Origin: Aurantiacibacter xanthus
Lineage (GTDB): Bacteria; Pseudomonadota; Alphaproteobacteria; Sphingomonadales; Sphingomonadaceae
Assembly: GCF_003584015.1 (NCBI RefSeq)
Contig: NZ_QXFM01000114.1
Coordinates: 50,082-114,081, forward strand
Length of the DNA stretch: 64,000 nucleotides
Reading direction: 5' to 3'
Each line of letters opens with the position of its first letter. Position 1 is the first letter of the stretch. The position numbers and the translations under genes are program-made. Below are positions 48,481 to 58,555 of the stretch, piece after piece. The notes beneath the pieces are model-generated. The model was not told the origin of the DNA. It saw nothing but the letters and a program-made list of their open reading frames with translations, and made no database searches.

Positions 48481-49896
48481 CTAGAGCCCGCGTTCCTGCA
48501 ACCGGGCGACCTCCTCGCCATAAGGCTTGATCGCGCGCCACATGAAGATGGTTGCCAGCGGCATGAACGCACCGGCCACGATCAGCAGCGCTTCCCACAG
48601 CTTGGCCGGGTCGCCCACGATCACGTCGCTGACCGTGCCGATCACGAAGCTGCCCATGGCGCCGAAGAAGGTGAACATGAACAGGTAGAACGCCGTCACC
48701 TGCCCGCGCATCTCGTTGGGGGCGATGCGCTGGATGGCGGCGTTCTGCGCGGGCGCTCCGGCGAGGCCGCAGAACGAGGTCAGCGCCATGCAGGTCAGCG
48801 CCAGTTCGCCGGTGGGCATCAGCGGCGCGGCAATGGCGAAGATGGTGGTGCAGGTGAAGATGATCGCACAGGCGCGGATATTGCCGTCGATATATTTGCG
48901 GTTCATCCAGCTCACGAACACGCCGCCCGCCAGAATACCGCAGATCGAGGCGACGAAGATCAACGGGCCGAGCAGGTTGCCGATCTCGTCGGCGGTCCAG
49001 CCATAGGTGCGGGTGATGAACGGCACGCGCCAGGCAGGCAGCCCCTGACTCTCGATCGCCGACATCGCCAGCGCAAAGAACAGCGGCCAGTAGACCGCAC
49101 CGCGCGCGTTGATCGCCCTCAGCGCATCGAGCCCGGTAAAGGCGAGCAGCTTGCGGCCCAGCGGCGCATCGGGCGGCACCAGCCGGTTTGTGCCGGGCGG
49201 CAGGCGGCGGGGCGGTTCGCGCACCATCAGAAACAGGATCGCGGCGACAAGGCCCGGCGCGCCGATGATCAGCAGGATCAGCTGCCAGGAAAAGATTTCG
49301 AGGCCGAGAAAGTCGATCCGTTCGGGCATGGTGTCCGTCCAGGCGATCAGCTGGCCGCCACCCCAGGTGCCGAGCGACGATCCGAACACGAAGCCCACCT
49401 GAACCAGCGCGAAGACCAGCGGCAGCCGCATCGGGCGGAAGGCATCGGCCAGCAGCGAGTAGGAGCCCGGCCCATGCGCCGCGCCGCCAGCGCCGACGAA
49501 CAGCCGGGTGCCGATCAGCTGGGAAAAGCTCTGCGCCAACCCGCCCAGCGCGGTGATCACGCCGACCACCGCGATCCCGCCCGCCAGCACCAGCTTGCGC
49601 GGATAGATGTCGACGAGGCGCGACAGCGGAATGCCCACGAACACGAAGGCGACCACGCTGGCCGGGCCAAGCAGGAAGCCCAGCGCGGTGTCGGACAGGC
49701 CGAAGCTGCCCTTCATCTTCTCGGCCAGCATCGCGAAGACGGTGGAATCGAAAAAGGTGATGAACATCGTGAGCACGATCACGAACAGCGCGAACCAGCC
49801 CCTGCGCTCGCTCGGCCAGGGCATCTGCGCGGCGGTGCCCGCTTCGTCAGCGGCCGCAGCTTCTCTGGTGACCGGGGCGCCCGGAGTTATAGCCAT
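48481..49896 (-). CDS. MFS transporter
   Basis: A 471-residue, 12-helix permease (FALFVIVLTMFITFFDSTVF; SRLVDIYPRKLVL loop; GPGSYSLLADAF; MRGQVTAFYLFMF). ATG 49896 has AGAGAGGAT upstream; the open frame continues but lacks a start signal. Of the sphingomonad catabolic-cluster MFS type; substrate unknown, but an aromatic compound is likely given the neighbours. Confidence 0.87.
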   Translation of the reverse strand: MAITPGAPVTREAAAADEAGTAAQMPWPSERRGWFALFVIVLTMFITFFDSTVFAMLAEKMKGSFGLSDTALGFLLGPASVVAFVFVGIPLSRLVDIYPRKLVLAGGIAVVGVITALGGLAQSFSQLIGTRLFVGAGGAAHGPGSYSLLADAFRPMRLPLVFALVQVGFVFGSSLGTWGGGQLIAWTDTMPERIDFLGLEIFSWQLILLIIGAPGLVAAILFLMVREPPRRLPPGTNRLVPPDAPLGRKLLAFTGLDALRAINARGAVYWPLFFALAMSAIESQGLPAWRVPFITRTYGWTADEIGNLLGPLIFVASICGILAGGVFVSWMNRKYIDGNIRACAIIFTCTTIFAIAAPLMPTGELALTCMALTSFCGLAGAPAQNAAIQRIAPNEMRGQVTAFYLFMFTFFGAMGSFVIGTVSDVIVGDPAKLWEALLIVAGAFMPLATIFMWRAIKPYGEEVARLQERGL

Positions 49897-50018
49897 CGAT
49901 GATCCTCTCTCACGGTCTTGTTGACCTTTTCCGAAGTGCCCATCAAGCAGTTTCGGCGACATGATGCAGGTCAATATCCTTTCGCAAAGTGCCGTAAAAC
50001 CAACGGGAGAGAGAGCCG

Positions 50019-50534
50019 ATGACGAAATATTCCGCCACCTATGCGCAGGACCGCGCCGAGATCGAGGACCTGATGGCGCGCTATCTGTTCGCCATGGATT
50101 ATAACGACTTCGATACCTACGCGGACACCTTCACCGAGGATGGCACGCTCGAATATGCGCGCGGCGCGGTGACCGGGCGCGAGAACATCCGCGCCTCGGC
50201 CAGGACGTTCAAGGAGGCGGTCGGCTCGCTCTATCAGGATGTCGACGGCAACCCTGCGATCCTGCGCCACGTGCTGTGCCAGTCGGTGATCCGGGTCGAG
50301 GGCGACAAGGCCTGGCACACCGGGTTCTGGTTCGAAACCGCCAACGATGGCCCGCGTCTGCCTGACAGCGGCCGCCTGACCCCGACGCTCGGCACCTTCG
50401 GTATTTACGAGGATGTGCTGGTGCGCGTCGATGGCGAGTGGAAGTTCCAGTACCGCAACATCAAGAACGAGTTCCTCACCGGGCGCGAATCGGGTGCGGC
50501 GAACCCGGTGCTGGCGATGGACCGGCTTGCGTAA
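50019..50534 (+). CDS. SnoaL/NTF2-like protein 2 (candidate aromatic-dimer lyase)
   Basis: A 171-residue cone-fold protein: AEIEDLMARYLFAMDYNDFD, YADTFTEDGTLEYARGAVTG, HVLCQSVIRVEGDKAWHTGF and VDGEWKFQYRNIKNEF. GGGAGAGAGAG precedes ATG 50019 by 5 bases. Divergent from the MFS gene, 122 bases away. Like protein 1, it could be an LdpA/LsdE-type deformylating lyase or an unrelated dehydratase; active-site residues cannot be judged here. Confidence 0.8.
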   Translation: MTKYSATYAQDRAEIEDLMARYLFAMDYNDFDTYADTFTEDGTLEYARGAVTGRENIRASARTFKEAVGSLYQDVDGNPAILRHVLCQSVIRVEGDKAWHTGFWFETANDGPRLPDSGRLTPTLGTFGIYEDVLVRVDGEWKFQYRNIKNEFLTGRESGAANPVLAMDRLA

Positions 50535-50579
50535 GCCGCAAGACAGCCTTCATTCACACTGACATGGCAAAGGGCAGGC

Positions 50580-50960
50580 ATGATCCGCATCGTGTCTGCC
50601 CTCGTATCTGTCCTCGCGCTGCTGGGGGTTTCGGCCTCACTGCAGGCCCAGCAACCTGCGCCGCTCAGCCTTGAGCAGCGCATGAGCCTGCGCTGTTCCG
50701 CCGCCTTCGCGCTGGTCGCCCATGGGCAGGCGAGCGGCGATGTGCGGGCGCTCGCCTATCCGCTACTGGGGGACGATGCGCGCGAGTTTTTCGTGCGCGC
50801 GGCTGCTCAGGTGATGGATGAGGCCGGACTCGACGAGGAGGGCATCCGCGCTGCCCTGGCCGCCGAGGCGCAGGACCTTGTCGATCATGACAGCATCGCG
50901 CCGGTGATGGAAGTCTGCCTGCCGCAACTCGGCCAGCTGGAGGCCGCGCCGCGCCGCTGA
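50580..50960 (+). CDS. Secreted hypothetical protein
   Basis: A 126-residue protein with a clear signal peptide (VSALVSVLALLGVSASLQAQ, cut after QAQ). The mature part has two Cys that could pair (LRCSAAF, MEVCLPQ) and is helical. Similar small periplasmic proteins are common in sphingomonads as far as I recall; function unknown. Confidence 0.78.
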   Translation: MIRIVSALVSVLALLGVSASLQAQQPAPLSLEQRMSLRCSAAFALVAHGQASGDVRALAYPLLGDDAREFFVRAAAQVMDEAGLDEEGIRAALAAEAQDLVDHDSIAPVMEVCLPQLGQLEAAPRR

Positions 50961-51028
50961 ATTATCCGCACTTGCGGCACACCCGTGCTGGACCCAAATG
51001 CGCGCCTCGGGCATTGTGAACTATTACC

Positions 51029-51700
51029 ATGTGGCAACTCTATCATTTTCCGCTCTGTCCGTTCAGCCGCAAGGTGCGCCTTGCGCTCAGCGAGAAGGGC
51101 GTGGCCTACGAGCTGAAGCGCGAAAATCCGTGGGATGCGAGCGACAACTTCTACGCCCTCAACCCGGCCGGGCGCACGCCGGTGCTGCACGATTCGGAGC
51201 GTAACCGCACGCTGGTCGATAGCCAGGCGATCTGCGAATATCTCGAAGAGACGGTCGACAAGACCCCTCTGATCCTCGGCACGGCCTTGGCGCGGGCCGA
51301 AATCCGGCGGCTGGTGGCGCTGTTCGACGAGAGCTTCTTTCACGATGTCACCGGCCCGCTGATGCACGAGAAGATGAAGAAGCGGATCGTGCTGCGCGCC
51401 GCGCCCGACAGCGGCGTGCTGCGCTCGGCGATGCGGCTGGCGCACGAGCATCTCGACTATATCGACTGGCTGATCGACAACCACCGCTGGCTGGCAGGCG
51501 CGCAGATGAGCCTGGCCGATTTCGCCGCCGCCGCGCAGATTTCGGTGGCGGACTACCTCGGCGGGATCGACTGGACCGGGCACGACACGGCGCATAGCTG
51601 GTATCGCGTGATCAAGAGCCGACCGAGCTTCCGCAGCCTGCTCACCGACAAGATGGAGGGCATTCCGCCTGCGAGCCACTACGCGGATGTGAATGCGTGA
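51029..51700 (+). CDS. fzlA: FzlA-like division protein (GST fold)
   Basis: A 223-residue GST-fold protein. WQLYHFPLCPFSRKVRLALS, ALNPAGRTPVLHDSE, HLDYIDWLIDNHRWLAGAQM, SLADFAAAAQISVADYLGGI and IKSRPSFRSLLTDKMEGIPP, ending HYADVN, match Caulobacter FzlA closely. FzlA binds FtsZ filaments, curves them and helps activate septal wall synthesis; it has no known GST activity. The C-terminal tail shown in Caulobacter to signal to FtsW/FtsI is present. Essential core gene. Confidence 0.9.
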   Translation: MWQLYHFPLCPFSRKVRLALSEKGVAYELKRENPWDASDNFYALNPAGRTPVLHDSERNRTLVDSQAICEYLEETVDKTPLILGTALARAEIRRLVALFDESFFHDVTGPLMHEKMKKRIVLRAAPDSGVLRSAMRLAHEHLDYIDWLIDNHRWLAGAQMSLADFAAAAQISVADYLGGIDWTGHDTAHSWYRVIKSRPSFRSLLTDKMEGIPPASHYADVNA

Positions 51701-52013
51701 TTGTTTCGCGCTCGCCCATCCGGGCGAGCGTCCTCGCGGCCGTTCCCTTCACTGCGTTGCGGGGCCGCTGCGGGCGGTCAGTCGCCCCCTGCGACTGGCT
51801 GGCAGGTCAGCCGCTCAGGGCAGGCTTGCGGTTTGCCGGTCGCCAACCGATATTCTTGCAACAGCGGGAATGTCGCGCTGAAACGGGCCGAAGGCTCGCA
51901 AGCGCGACTGCGCGCCCGCAGGTGCCCTGCACCCCGGACTTGTCCGGGGAAGGGATCAGCACCGAGGATAGCCAAGGGGCCGGATGGCCCCGCCGGCGCT
52001 TGAGGAGAAAACA
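51701..52013. other. 313-base intergenic stretch with two hairpins
   Basis: No convincing gene. CGCTCGCCC-ATCC-GGGCGAGCG (51709-51730) right after fzlA is a terminator-like stem without a long T-run. CCCCGGAC-TT-GTCCGGGG (51932-51949) is a second perfect 8-base stem of a type repeated widely in alphaproteobacteria. GAGGAG before 52014 is the msrB ribosome-binding site. Short frames here look like non-coding GC-rich sequence. Confidence 0.65.
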
Positions 52014-52415
52014 ATGCCCGAGAAGCTCAACCTGACCGAAGCCGAATGGCGCGAGCGCCTGTCGCCCGAGCAGTATCGCGTCCTGCGCGAAGGCGGAACC
52101 GAGCGGGCCTTCACCGGGCAATACGAGAAGAACAAGATGGCGGGCGAATATGTCTGCGCCGCCTGCGGCCTGCCGCTGTTCGAGAGCGAGGACAAATACG
52201 ACAGCGGTTCGGGCTGGCCCAGCTTCACCGCACCCGCCACCACGGACGCGGTGGAAGAACACCGTGATGTGTCGCACGGAATGATCCGCACCGAGGTCAC
52301 CTGTGCGCGCTGTTCGGGCCATCTTGGCCATGTCTTCCCCGATGGTCCGGGGCCCGACGGCCTGCGCTATTGCATCAATTCGGCCTCGCTCGACTTCAAG
52401 CCGGAGGAAAACTGA
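52014..52415 (+). CDS. msrB: Peptide-methionine (R)-S-oxide reductase
   Basis: A 133-residue MsrB that repairs R-methionine sulfoxide. Zn-binding CAAC and CARC pairs, [17 protein letters not shown] and catalytic RYCINSASL are present. ATG 52014 follows GAGGAG; an earlier in-frame ATG (51984) has no such signal. Cytosolic. Confidence 0.96.
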   Translation: MPEKLNLTEAEWRERLSPEQYRVLREGGTERAFTGQYEKNKMAGEYVCAACGLPLFESEDKYDSGSGWPSFTAPATTDAVEEHRDVSHGMIRTEVTCARCSGHLGHVFPDGPGPDGLRYCINSASLDFKPEEN

Positions 52416-52497
52416 GCGCGCACGGCAGCTTGGCCGTTCACCCTGCATTAGCTTTGCCCTATGCATGGTGCTCAGGTGACGCAGGATAGAACGGCAA

Positions 52498-54660
52498 ATG
52501 GCCAGCGGGCGGGGTTCACGCTCCAGGAAAGTGAGTAAGGGCAAGAGCGCCAGGAAGTCCGGGGCCTTCTGGCACTGGACGAAGCGGCTGCTCGTGGCAG
52601 GTTTCGTGGTGGCGGGGCTTGCCGCCGTGGCGCTGTTCACGGCGGTCTATTTCGCGGCGCAGGAAATGCCCGGCTTCGAGCAGCTCAAGTCGAGCCAGAA
52701 CGGCCAGACCATTGTCGTGCGCGCGCGCGACGGCACCGAGATCGTCGAGCTTGGCCCGTCTTATGGCGAGTGGCTCGATGCCAACGAAATCCCCGAGGTG
52801 ATGAAGCACGCGATGGTCTCGGTGGAAGACCACCGCTTCTATTCGCACCTCGGGATCGATCCGATGGGCCTTACTCGCGCGGTCTACAATGCGCTGCAGC
52901 AGGACCGCGGCGTTTCCGCCACCTCGACCATCACCCAGCAGCTGGCGCGCAACGTGTTCCTCAATTCCAACCGCACGCTCGACCGCAAGGCGCGCGAGGC
53001 GGTGCTGGCGCTGGCGCTCGAATGGAATTTCTCCAAGGAGCAGATCCTCGAACTTTATCTCAACAAGGTCTATTTCGGCGGCGGCGCCTATGGGATCGAC
53101 AGCGCCAGCCGCAAGTTCTTCAGCCACTCGGCGCGGGAGCTGAGCCTTGAGGAAGCTGCGATCATCGCCGGGCTGGTCAAGGCGCCGAGCCGCTATTCCC
53201 CTACCGCTGATGCCCAGGCTGCGGTCGACCGCGCGCGCGTGGTGATCGGGCAGATGGTCGCCTATGGCGACCTTGACCCGGCGCGCGTGCCGCAGTTCGA
53301 CACCTCCATCGTTCACCTGCGCGAGGAGGCGGGGCAGAACTCGATCCGCTATTTCACCGACTGGGCGCTGCCGCAGCTCGATCTGCTGCTGCCGAACGGG
53401 TCGAACGAACCGATCGACGTCTGGACCACCATCGACATCGGGATGCAGCGTGCGGCGACTGCCGCGGTGAAGTCGAACGTGCCCAATGGCGCGCAAGGCG
53501 CGCTCGTCAGCCTTGATCGCGATGGGGCGATCCTCGCCATGGTCGGCGGCACCGACTACGTGACCAGCAACTACAACCGCGCCACCGAGGCGCTGCGTCA
53601 GCCGGGCTCGGCATGGAAACTGTTTGTCTATCTTACTGCGCTGGAAGGCGGCTATCGCCCCGACGATACCGTGCACGACCAGCCCGTCACCATCGACGGG
53701 TGGAGCCCGCGCAACTCAGGCGGCACCTATGCCGGGGCCATCGACGTGCGCAGCGCCTTTGCCTATTCGAAGAACACCGTCGCCGCCTCGCTCGGCTATG
53801 AGTTCGGCTTTTCGAACGTGGCCTCGATGGCGCGCCGGTTCGGCATCAGCACGCCCATTTCAACACTGCCGGCCATGGTGCTCGGCTCCAGCGAGGTGCG
53901 CGTGATCGACCTTACCCGCGCCTTTGCGGCGGTCGCCGCCAAGGGGCAGTCGGTCGAGCCCTATGGTATTATTCGCGTGACCGGGGCCGACGGGCGCGAA
54001 CTCTATCGCCACGAGGAGCCGCGCGCCTACCAGCTCGTGCCCGACTATGTCGCGGCCGGGATCACCGATCTGCTGCAAACGGCGGTCGCCACCGGCACCG
54101 GTCGCGCGGCGCAGATCGGCCGCCCGGTCGCAGGCAAGACGGGCACGACCTCAAGCAACAAGGACGGCTGGTTCGTCGGCTTCTCCTCGGGGATTACCAC
54201 CGGCGTGTGGATGGGCCGCGACGACGCCAAGGCGGTGCCCGGCCTGCAAGGCGGACGCGCGCCAGCCTCGGCCTTTGCCACCTACATGCGCTATGCGGTG
54301 AAGGATCGCCCGGTCGAGCAGTTCGACACCGATCTGAAACTGCCCGAATGGCAACTCGAACCCGATGACGAGTACTATTACGGCGAGGATTCCGACTACT
54401 ATTACTACATCGACGAGAACGGCAATCTGGTCGAGCCGCAGCGCCCAGGCGCGGTGCGCGATCAAGCCCCGTCCTACGATCAGCTGGACCCGGCCGGAAT
54501 GGACCGCGACCCGCCGCCTGCCGCCAACGACAGCTTCCTCGACCGGGCGATCAACGGTCTGCGCCCCGGTCGCGACCGGCCTGAAGCCCCCACTGCACCC
54601 GCTCCGGCGCCATCGCCAACAGCGCCCGCCGACCGGCGCTATCAGCAACCGGTCAACTGA
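52498..54660 (+). CDS. Class A penicillin-binding protein (PBP1A-type)
   Basis: A 720-residue bifunctional peptidoglycan synthase. One transmembrane segment (LLVAGFVVAGLAAVALF, about 31-50) precedes the GT51 glycosyltransferase (VEDHRFYSHLGIDPMGL; TSTITQQLARNVFL; YFGGGAYGI). The transpeptidase has SxxK (RQPGSAWKLF), SxN (AYSKN) and KTGTTS. The C-terminus beyond residue about 620 is unusual: very acidic and Tyr-rich (DDEYYYGEDSDYYYYID), then Pro/Ala-rich. The basic N-terminus is cytosolic. Monocistronic with a strong terminator. Confidence 0.95.
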   Translation: MASGRGSRSRKVSKGKSARKSGAFWHWTKRLLVAGFVVAGLAAVALFTAVYFAAQEMPGFEQLKSSQNGQTIVVRARDGTEIVELGPSYGEWLDANEIPEVMKHAMVSVEDHRFYSHLGIDPMGLTRAVYNALQQDRGVSATSTITQQLARNVFLNSNRTLDRKAREAVLALALEWNFSKEQILELYLNKVYFGGGAYGIDSASRKFFSHSARELSLEEAAIIAGLVKAPSRYSPTADAQAAVDRARVVIGQMVAYGDLDPARVPQFDTSIVHLREEAGQNSIRYFTDWALPQLDLLLPNGSNEPIDVWTTIDIGMQRAATAAVKSNVPNGAQGALVSLDRDGAILAMVGGTDYVTSNYNRATEALRQPGSAWKLFVYLTALEGGYRPDDTVHDQPVTIDGWSPRNSGGTYAGAIDVRSAFAYSKNTVAASLGYEFGFSNVASMARRFGISTPISTLPAMVLGSSEVRVIDLTRAFAAVAAKGQSVEPYGIIRVTGADGRELYRHEEPRAYQLVPDYVAAGITDLLQTAVATGTGRAAQIGRPVAGKTGTTSSNKDGWFVGFSSGITTGVWMGRDDAKAVPGLQGGRAPASAFATYMRYAVKDRPVEQFDTDLKLPEWQLEPDDEYYYGEDSDYYYYIDENGNLVEPQRPGAVRDQAPSYDQLDPAGMDRDPPPAANDSFLDRAINGLRPGRDRPEAPTAPAPAPSPTAPADRRYQQPVN

Positions 54661-54676
54661 TCCCGATCAGGCAAGA

Positions 54677-54716
54677 AAAAGGCCCCGTCCGGCTCGTGCC
54701 GAACGGGGCCTTTTTT
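54677..54716. terminator. Bidirectional intrinsic terminator
   Basis: AAAAGGCCCCGT and ACGGGGCCTTTT stems around a 14-base GC-rich loop, followed by six T on the plus strand and preceded by five A (T on the minus strand). It separates the convergent PBP1A and Do-protease genes. Confidence 0.95.
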
Positions 54717-54744
54717 CTGGGCCGTTGCCGCTTGCTTGCGGGGC

Positions 54745-56286
<1,542 letters not shown>

Positions 56287-56393
56287 GTCCTTATGTTCCT
56301 CTCTAACTGCAACATGCAGGAGCTTTTTGGTCCTGCCGGTAGATTGGGTACGTCCAGCGCCTTTTCCAGCGTACTGCGGCTGAATGCGGGTTT

Positions 56394-56419
56394 AACGACA
56401 AGTGTAGTCGATAAATTCC
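56394..56419 (-). promoter_or_regulatory. EcfG-like general-stress promoter for degP
   Basis: On the minus strand GGAAT (56419-56415), 17 bases, CGTT (56397-56394). The alphaproteobacterial EcfG consensus is GGAAC-N16/17-CGTT, so there is one mismatch. It lies about 108 bases upstream of the degP start, between hflC and degP. Confidence 0.45.
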
Positions 56420-56441
56420 CTTAGCCAGCCGCGCGGTCGCG

Positions 56442-57284
56442 TCAGCGACCGCGGAACTGACGCAGATACTCGTTATTGCCGTCCATAATGATCGAGCTTT
56501 CCCCGTTTCCGGTCTCGAAAGTCCGGCGGTAGGACTGCATCGCACGCCAGAAATCGTAGAACTCGGGGTCCTTGTTGAAGGCGTCGGCATAGATCTTGGC
56601 GGCTTCAGCTTCGGCTTCGGCGCGGATGATCTGCGCATCGCGGCGGCCACCGGCGCGAATCGTCTCGGCCTCTTCCTGCCGGTCGGACTGCATGCGGTTG
56701 AAAGCGGCCTGCAGCGGGGTGCCCTGCGGCAGATCGGCGCGCTTGATGCGCACGTCGAGGATCTGCGCGCCATAGCGCCGCGCCTGCGCGTCAAGCACCT
56801 GGCGGATGCGGGTCATGGCATTGCCGCGCTCGGGCGTGAGCAGGCTGGCGAAGGTGCGCCGGCCCAGTTCCTGCCGCAGCACCGAGATCATGATCGGCGC
56901 GAGCTGGTTGCGCAGCCCCTCTTCGGTGCCGGCGCTTTCCACCATCAGCACAGGGTCGATGATGCGGAAGCGGGCATAGGCATCGACTTCCAAACGTTGC
57001 TGATCTTGCGACAGCACTGTTTCGGAATCCATGTCGAGGTTGAGGATGCGGCGGTCGACCATCTGCACCCGCTCGACGATCGGCATGCGCAGGACGAGAC
57101 CCGCGCCCGTCTGGCCATAAGGCTGTTTCGGGTTGAAGGCGTTAATCTTGCGTACGGGTTCACCGGTGCGGATCACCACGGCCTGCTTCGTTTCAGGGAC
57201 GATCACCACCGAGCTTGCCAGAGCCACCAACAGGGCAACGACGGCAATGACGGCGAACTTGTGCTGTTGCCAGATCGCTTCCAT
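56442..57284 (-). CDS. hflC: HflC membrane protease modulator
   Basis: A 280-residue SPFH/prohibitin protein. An N-terminal membrane anchor (FAVIAVVALLVALASSVVIV) precedes the SPFH domain (ETKQAVVIRTGEPVRKINAF; ILDVRIKRADLPQG) and coiled coil (EAEAEAAKIYADAFNKDPEF). It forms a large cage with HflK around FtsH. Two bases from the hflK stop, so it is co-translated or coupled. Confidence 0.96.
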   Translation of the reverse strand: MEAIWQQHKFAVIAVVALLVALASSVVIVPETKQAVVIRTGEPVRKINAFNPKQPYGQTGAGLVLRMPIVERVQMVDRRILNLDMDSETVLSQDQQRLEVDAYARFRIIDPVLMVESAGTEEGLRNQLAPIMISVLRQELGRRTFASLLTPERGNAMTRIRQVLDAQARRYGAQILDVRIKRADLPQGTPLQAAFNRMQSDRQEEAETIRAGGRRDAQIIRAEAEAEAAKIYADAFNKDPEFYDFWRAMQSYRRTFETGNGESSIIMDGNNEYLRQFRGR

Positions 57285-57285
57285 C

Positions 57286-58461
57286 TTACTGGCCCTCCTG
57301 CTTGGCTTGCGGGGGCGTGATGGTCACGCTGTTGCCCTGAGCCTCCTGCGAGCGGCGGCGCAGTTCGGGCAGCGGCAGATAGGGGGTTACGCCCGAGCCG
57401 CTTTCGACGATGGTCTTGTCGGTTTCGGCAAGCACGCTTTCCATGGTCTCGTAATAGAGGCGCTGGCGCGTCACCTGCGGGGCGAGGCGGTACTGCTCGT
57501 AGATTTCGTTGAACTCGGCCGCGCCGCCCTGCGCCTGCGCGAGGAGCTGCTGTTCGTAGCGGCGTGCCTCGTTGAGGTTACGCTCGGCATCCTGCCTGGC
57601 GGCGAGCACGTCGTTGAAGGCCTCGATCACCTGCTGCGGCGCTTCGGTCTTGTCGATTTCGATACCCTGGATCGCGACGCCCGCGCCATAACCATCGAGG
57701 ATCGCCTGCATGCGCGTGCGCACGCGGAACTCCACCTGCTCGCGGCCTGAGCCTGACAGCACGGTATCGAGATCGGTCTCCGCGACCGAGGCGCGCATCG
57801 CCGCTTCGGCCACTTCGCGCACGGTCTCGCCCGGCTCGGCAAGCTGGAACTTGAACTGGGACAGATCCTTGATGTTCCAGCGGATGATATAGGACAGATC
57901 GACCAGATTCTGATCGCCGGTGAGGATCAGGTTCTCGTCGCCGCCGCCAATCGTTTCGAGGCGGATCTGGCTGACGTTCTCGACCTCGACCATCTGGATC
58001 GGCCACGGCCAGGTAAAGTTGGTGCCCGGCTGCATCGGCCCGGCATACTGCCCGCCGAGCCAGGTCTTGATGCCTGCCTCGCGCGGCTGCACGAAGTGGA
58101 CCGAAGTGAGGCCCAGCCACAGCAGCACGACGCCGCCGATGGCGATCGGGAACCAGCTCTTGCCGCCGGGGCGTTCGGGCATGCGGAAGTTGGGGCCGCG
58201 CGGGCCGCCGGTGCGGCGCGGGCCTTCGGGGCCGCGGTTCTTGAACAGGTCTTCGATGCTGGCCGAACCGCGCGCGCCATCCTTGCCGCCGGGCAACCAG
58301 GGGTTGCGCGGGCCATCTTCGCCCGATGGCGTGGGAGTGGGCGTGCCATCCCCGTTGCCGCCGGAGTTGTCGCCATTGTTGCCCGAGGGCTTGCCCCAGG
58401 GGCTACCTTTGCCGGCCATTGCCAGTGCGATCCTTTCGATCTTCCCGCCCAGTCGTTCCAT
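57286..58461 (-). CDS. hflK: HflK membrane protease modulator
   Basis: A 391-residue SPFH protein from ATG 58461; ATG 58419 (MAGKGSPWGKP) is an equally credible start. A Gly/Pro/Asn-rich cytosolic head (about 1-95), then a membrane segment (FPIAIGGVVLLWLGLTSV), SPFH domain (LTGDQNLVDLSYIIRWNIKD) and coiled coil with GGAAEFNEIYEQYRLAPQVT. Partner of HflC in regulating FtsH. Divergent from the mrp gene, 94 bases apart. Confidence 0.95.
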   Translation of the reverse strand: MERLGGKIERIALAMAGKGSPWGKPSGNNGDNSGGNGDGTPTPTPSGEDGPRNPWLPGGKDGARGSASIEDLFKNRGPEGPRRTGGPRGPNFRMPERPGGKSWFPIAIGGVVLLWLGLTSVHFVQPREAGIKTWLGGQYAGPMQPGTNFTWPWPIQMVEVENVSQIRLETIGGGDENLILTGDQNLVDLSYIIRWNIKDLSQFKFQLAEPGETVREVAEAAMRASVAETDLDTVLSGSGREQVEFRVRTRMQAILDGYGAGVAIQGIEIDKTEAPQQVIEAFNDVLAARQDAERNLNEARRYEQQLLAQAQGGAAEFNEIYEQYRLAPQVTRQRLYYETMESVLAETDKTIVESGSGVTPYLPLPELRRRSQEAQGNSVTITPPQAKQEGQ

Positions 58462-58555
58462 AGCCCTACTGTATAAGGCGGGTTGCCACGAAAAACAGGG
58501 GCGACAAGCAAGTTTTCGGTGCTTTGGCGGGCGCAAACGGGCTAGGGGCAGCGTC

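Noticed and set aside
51029..51700. Glutathione S-transferase of the lignin beta-etherase type (LigE/F/G)
   Set aside because: Attractive given the lignin locus, but the sequence, including the C-terminal PPASHYADV end, fits the division protein FzlA much better.
51693..52035. Short rightward frames between fzlA and msrB
   Set aside because: They cross two hairpins and the msrB ribosome-binding site, and translate to Arg/Pro-rich text without structure.
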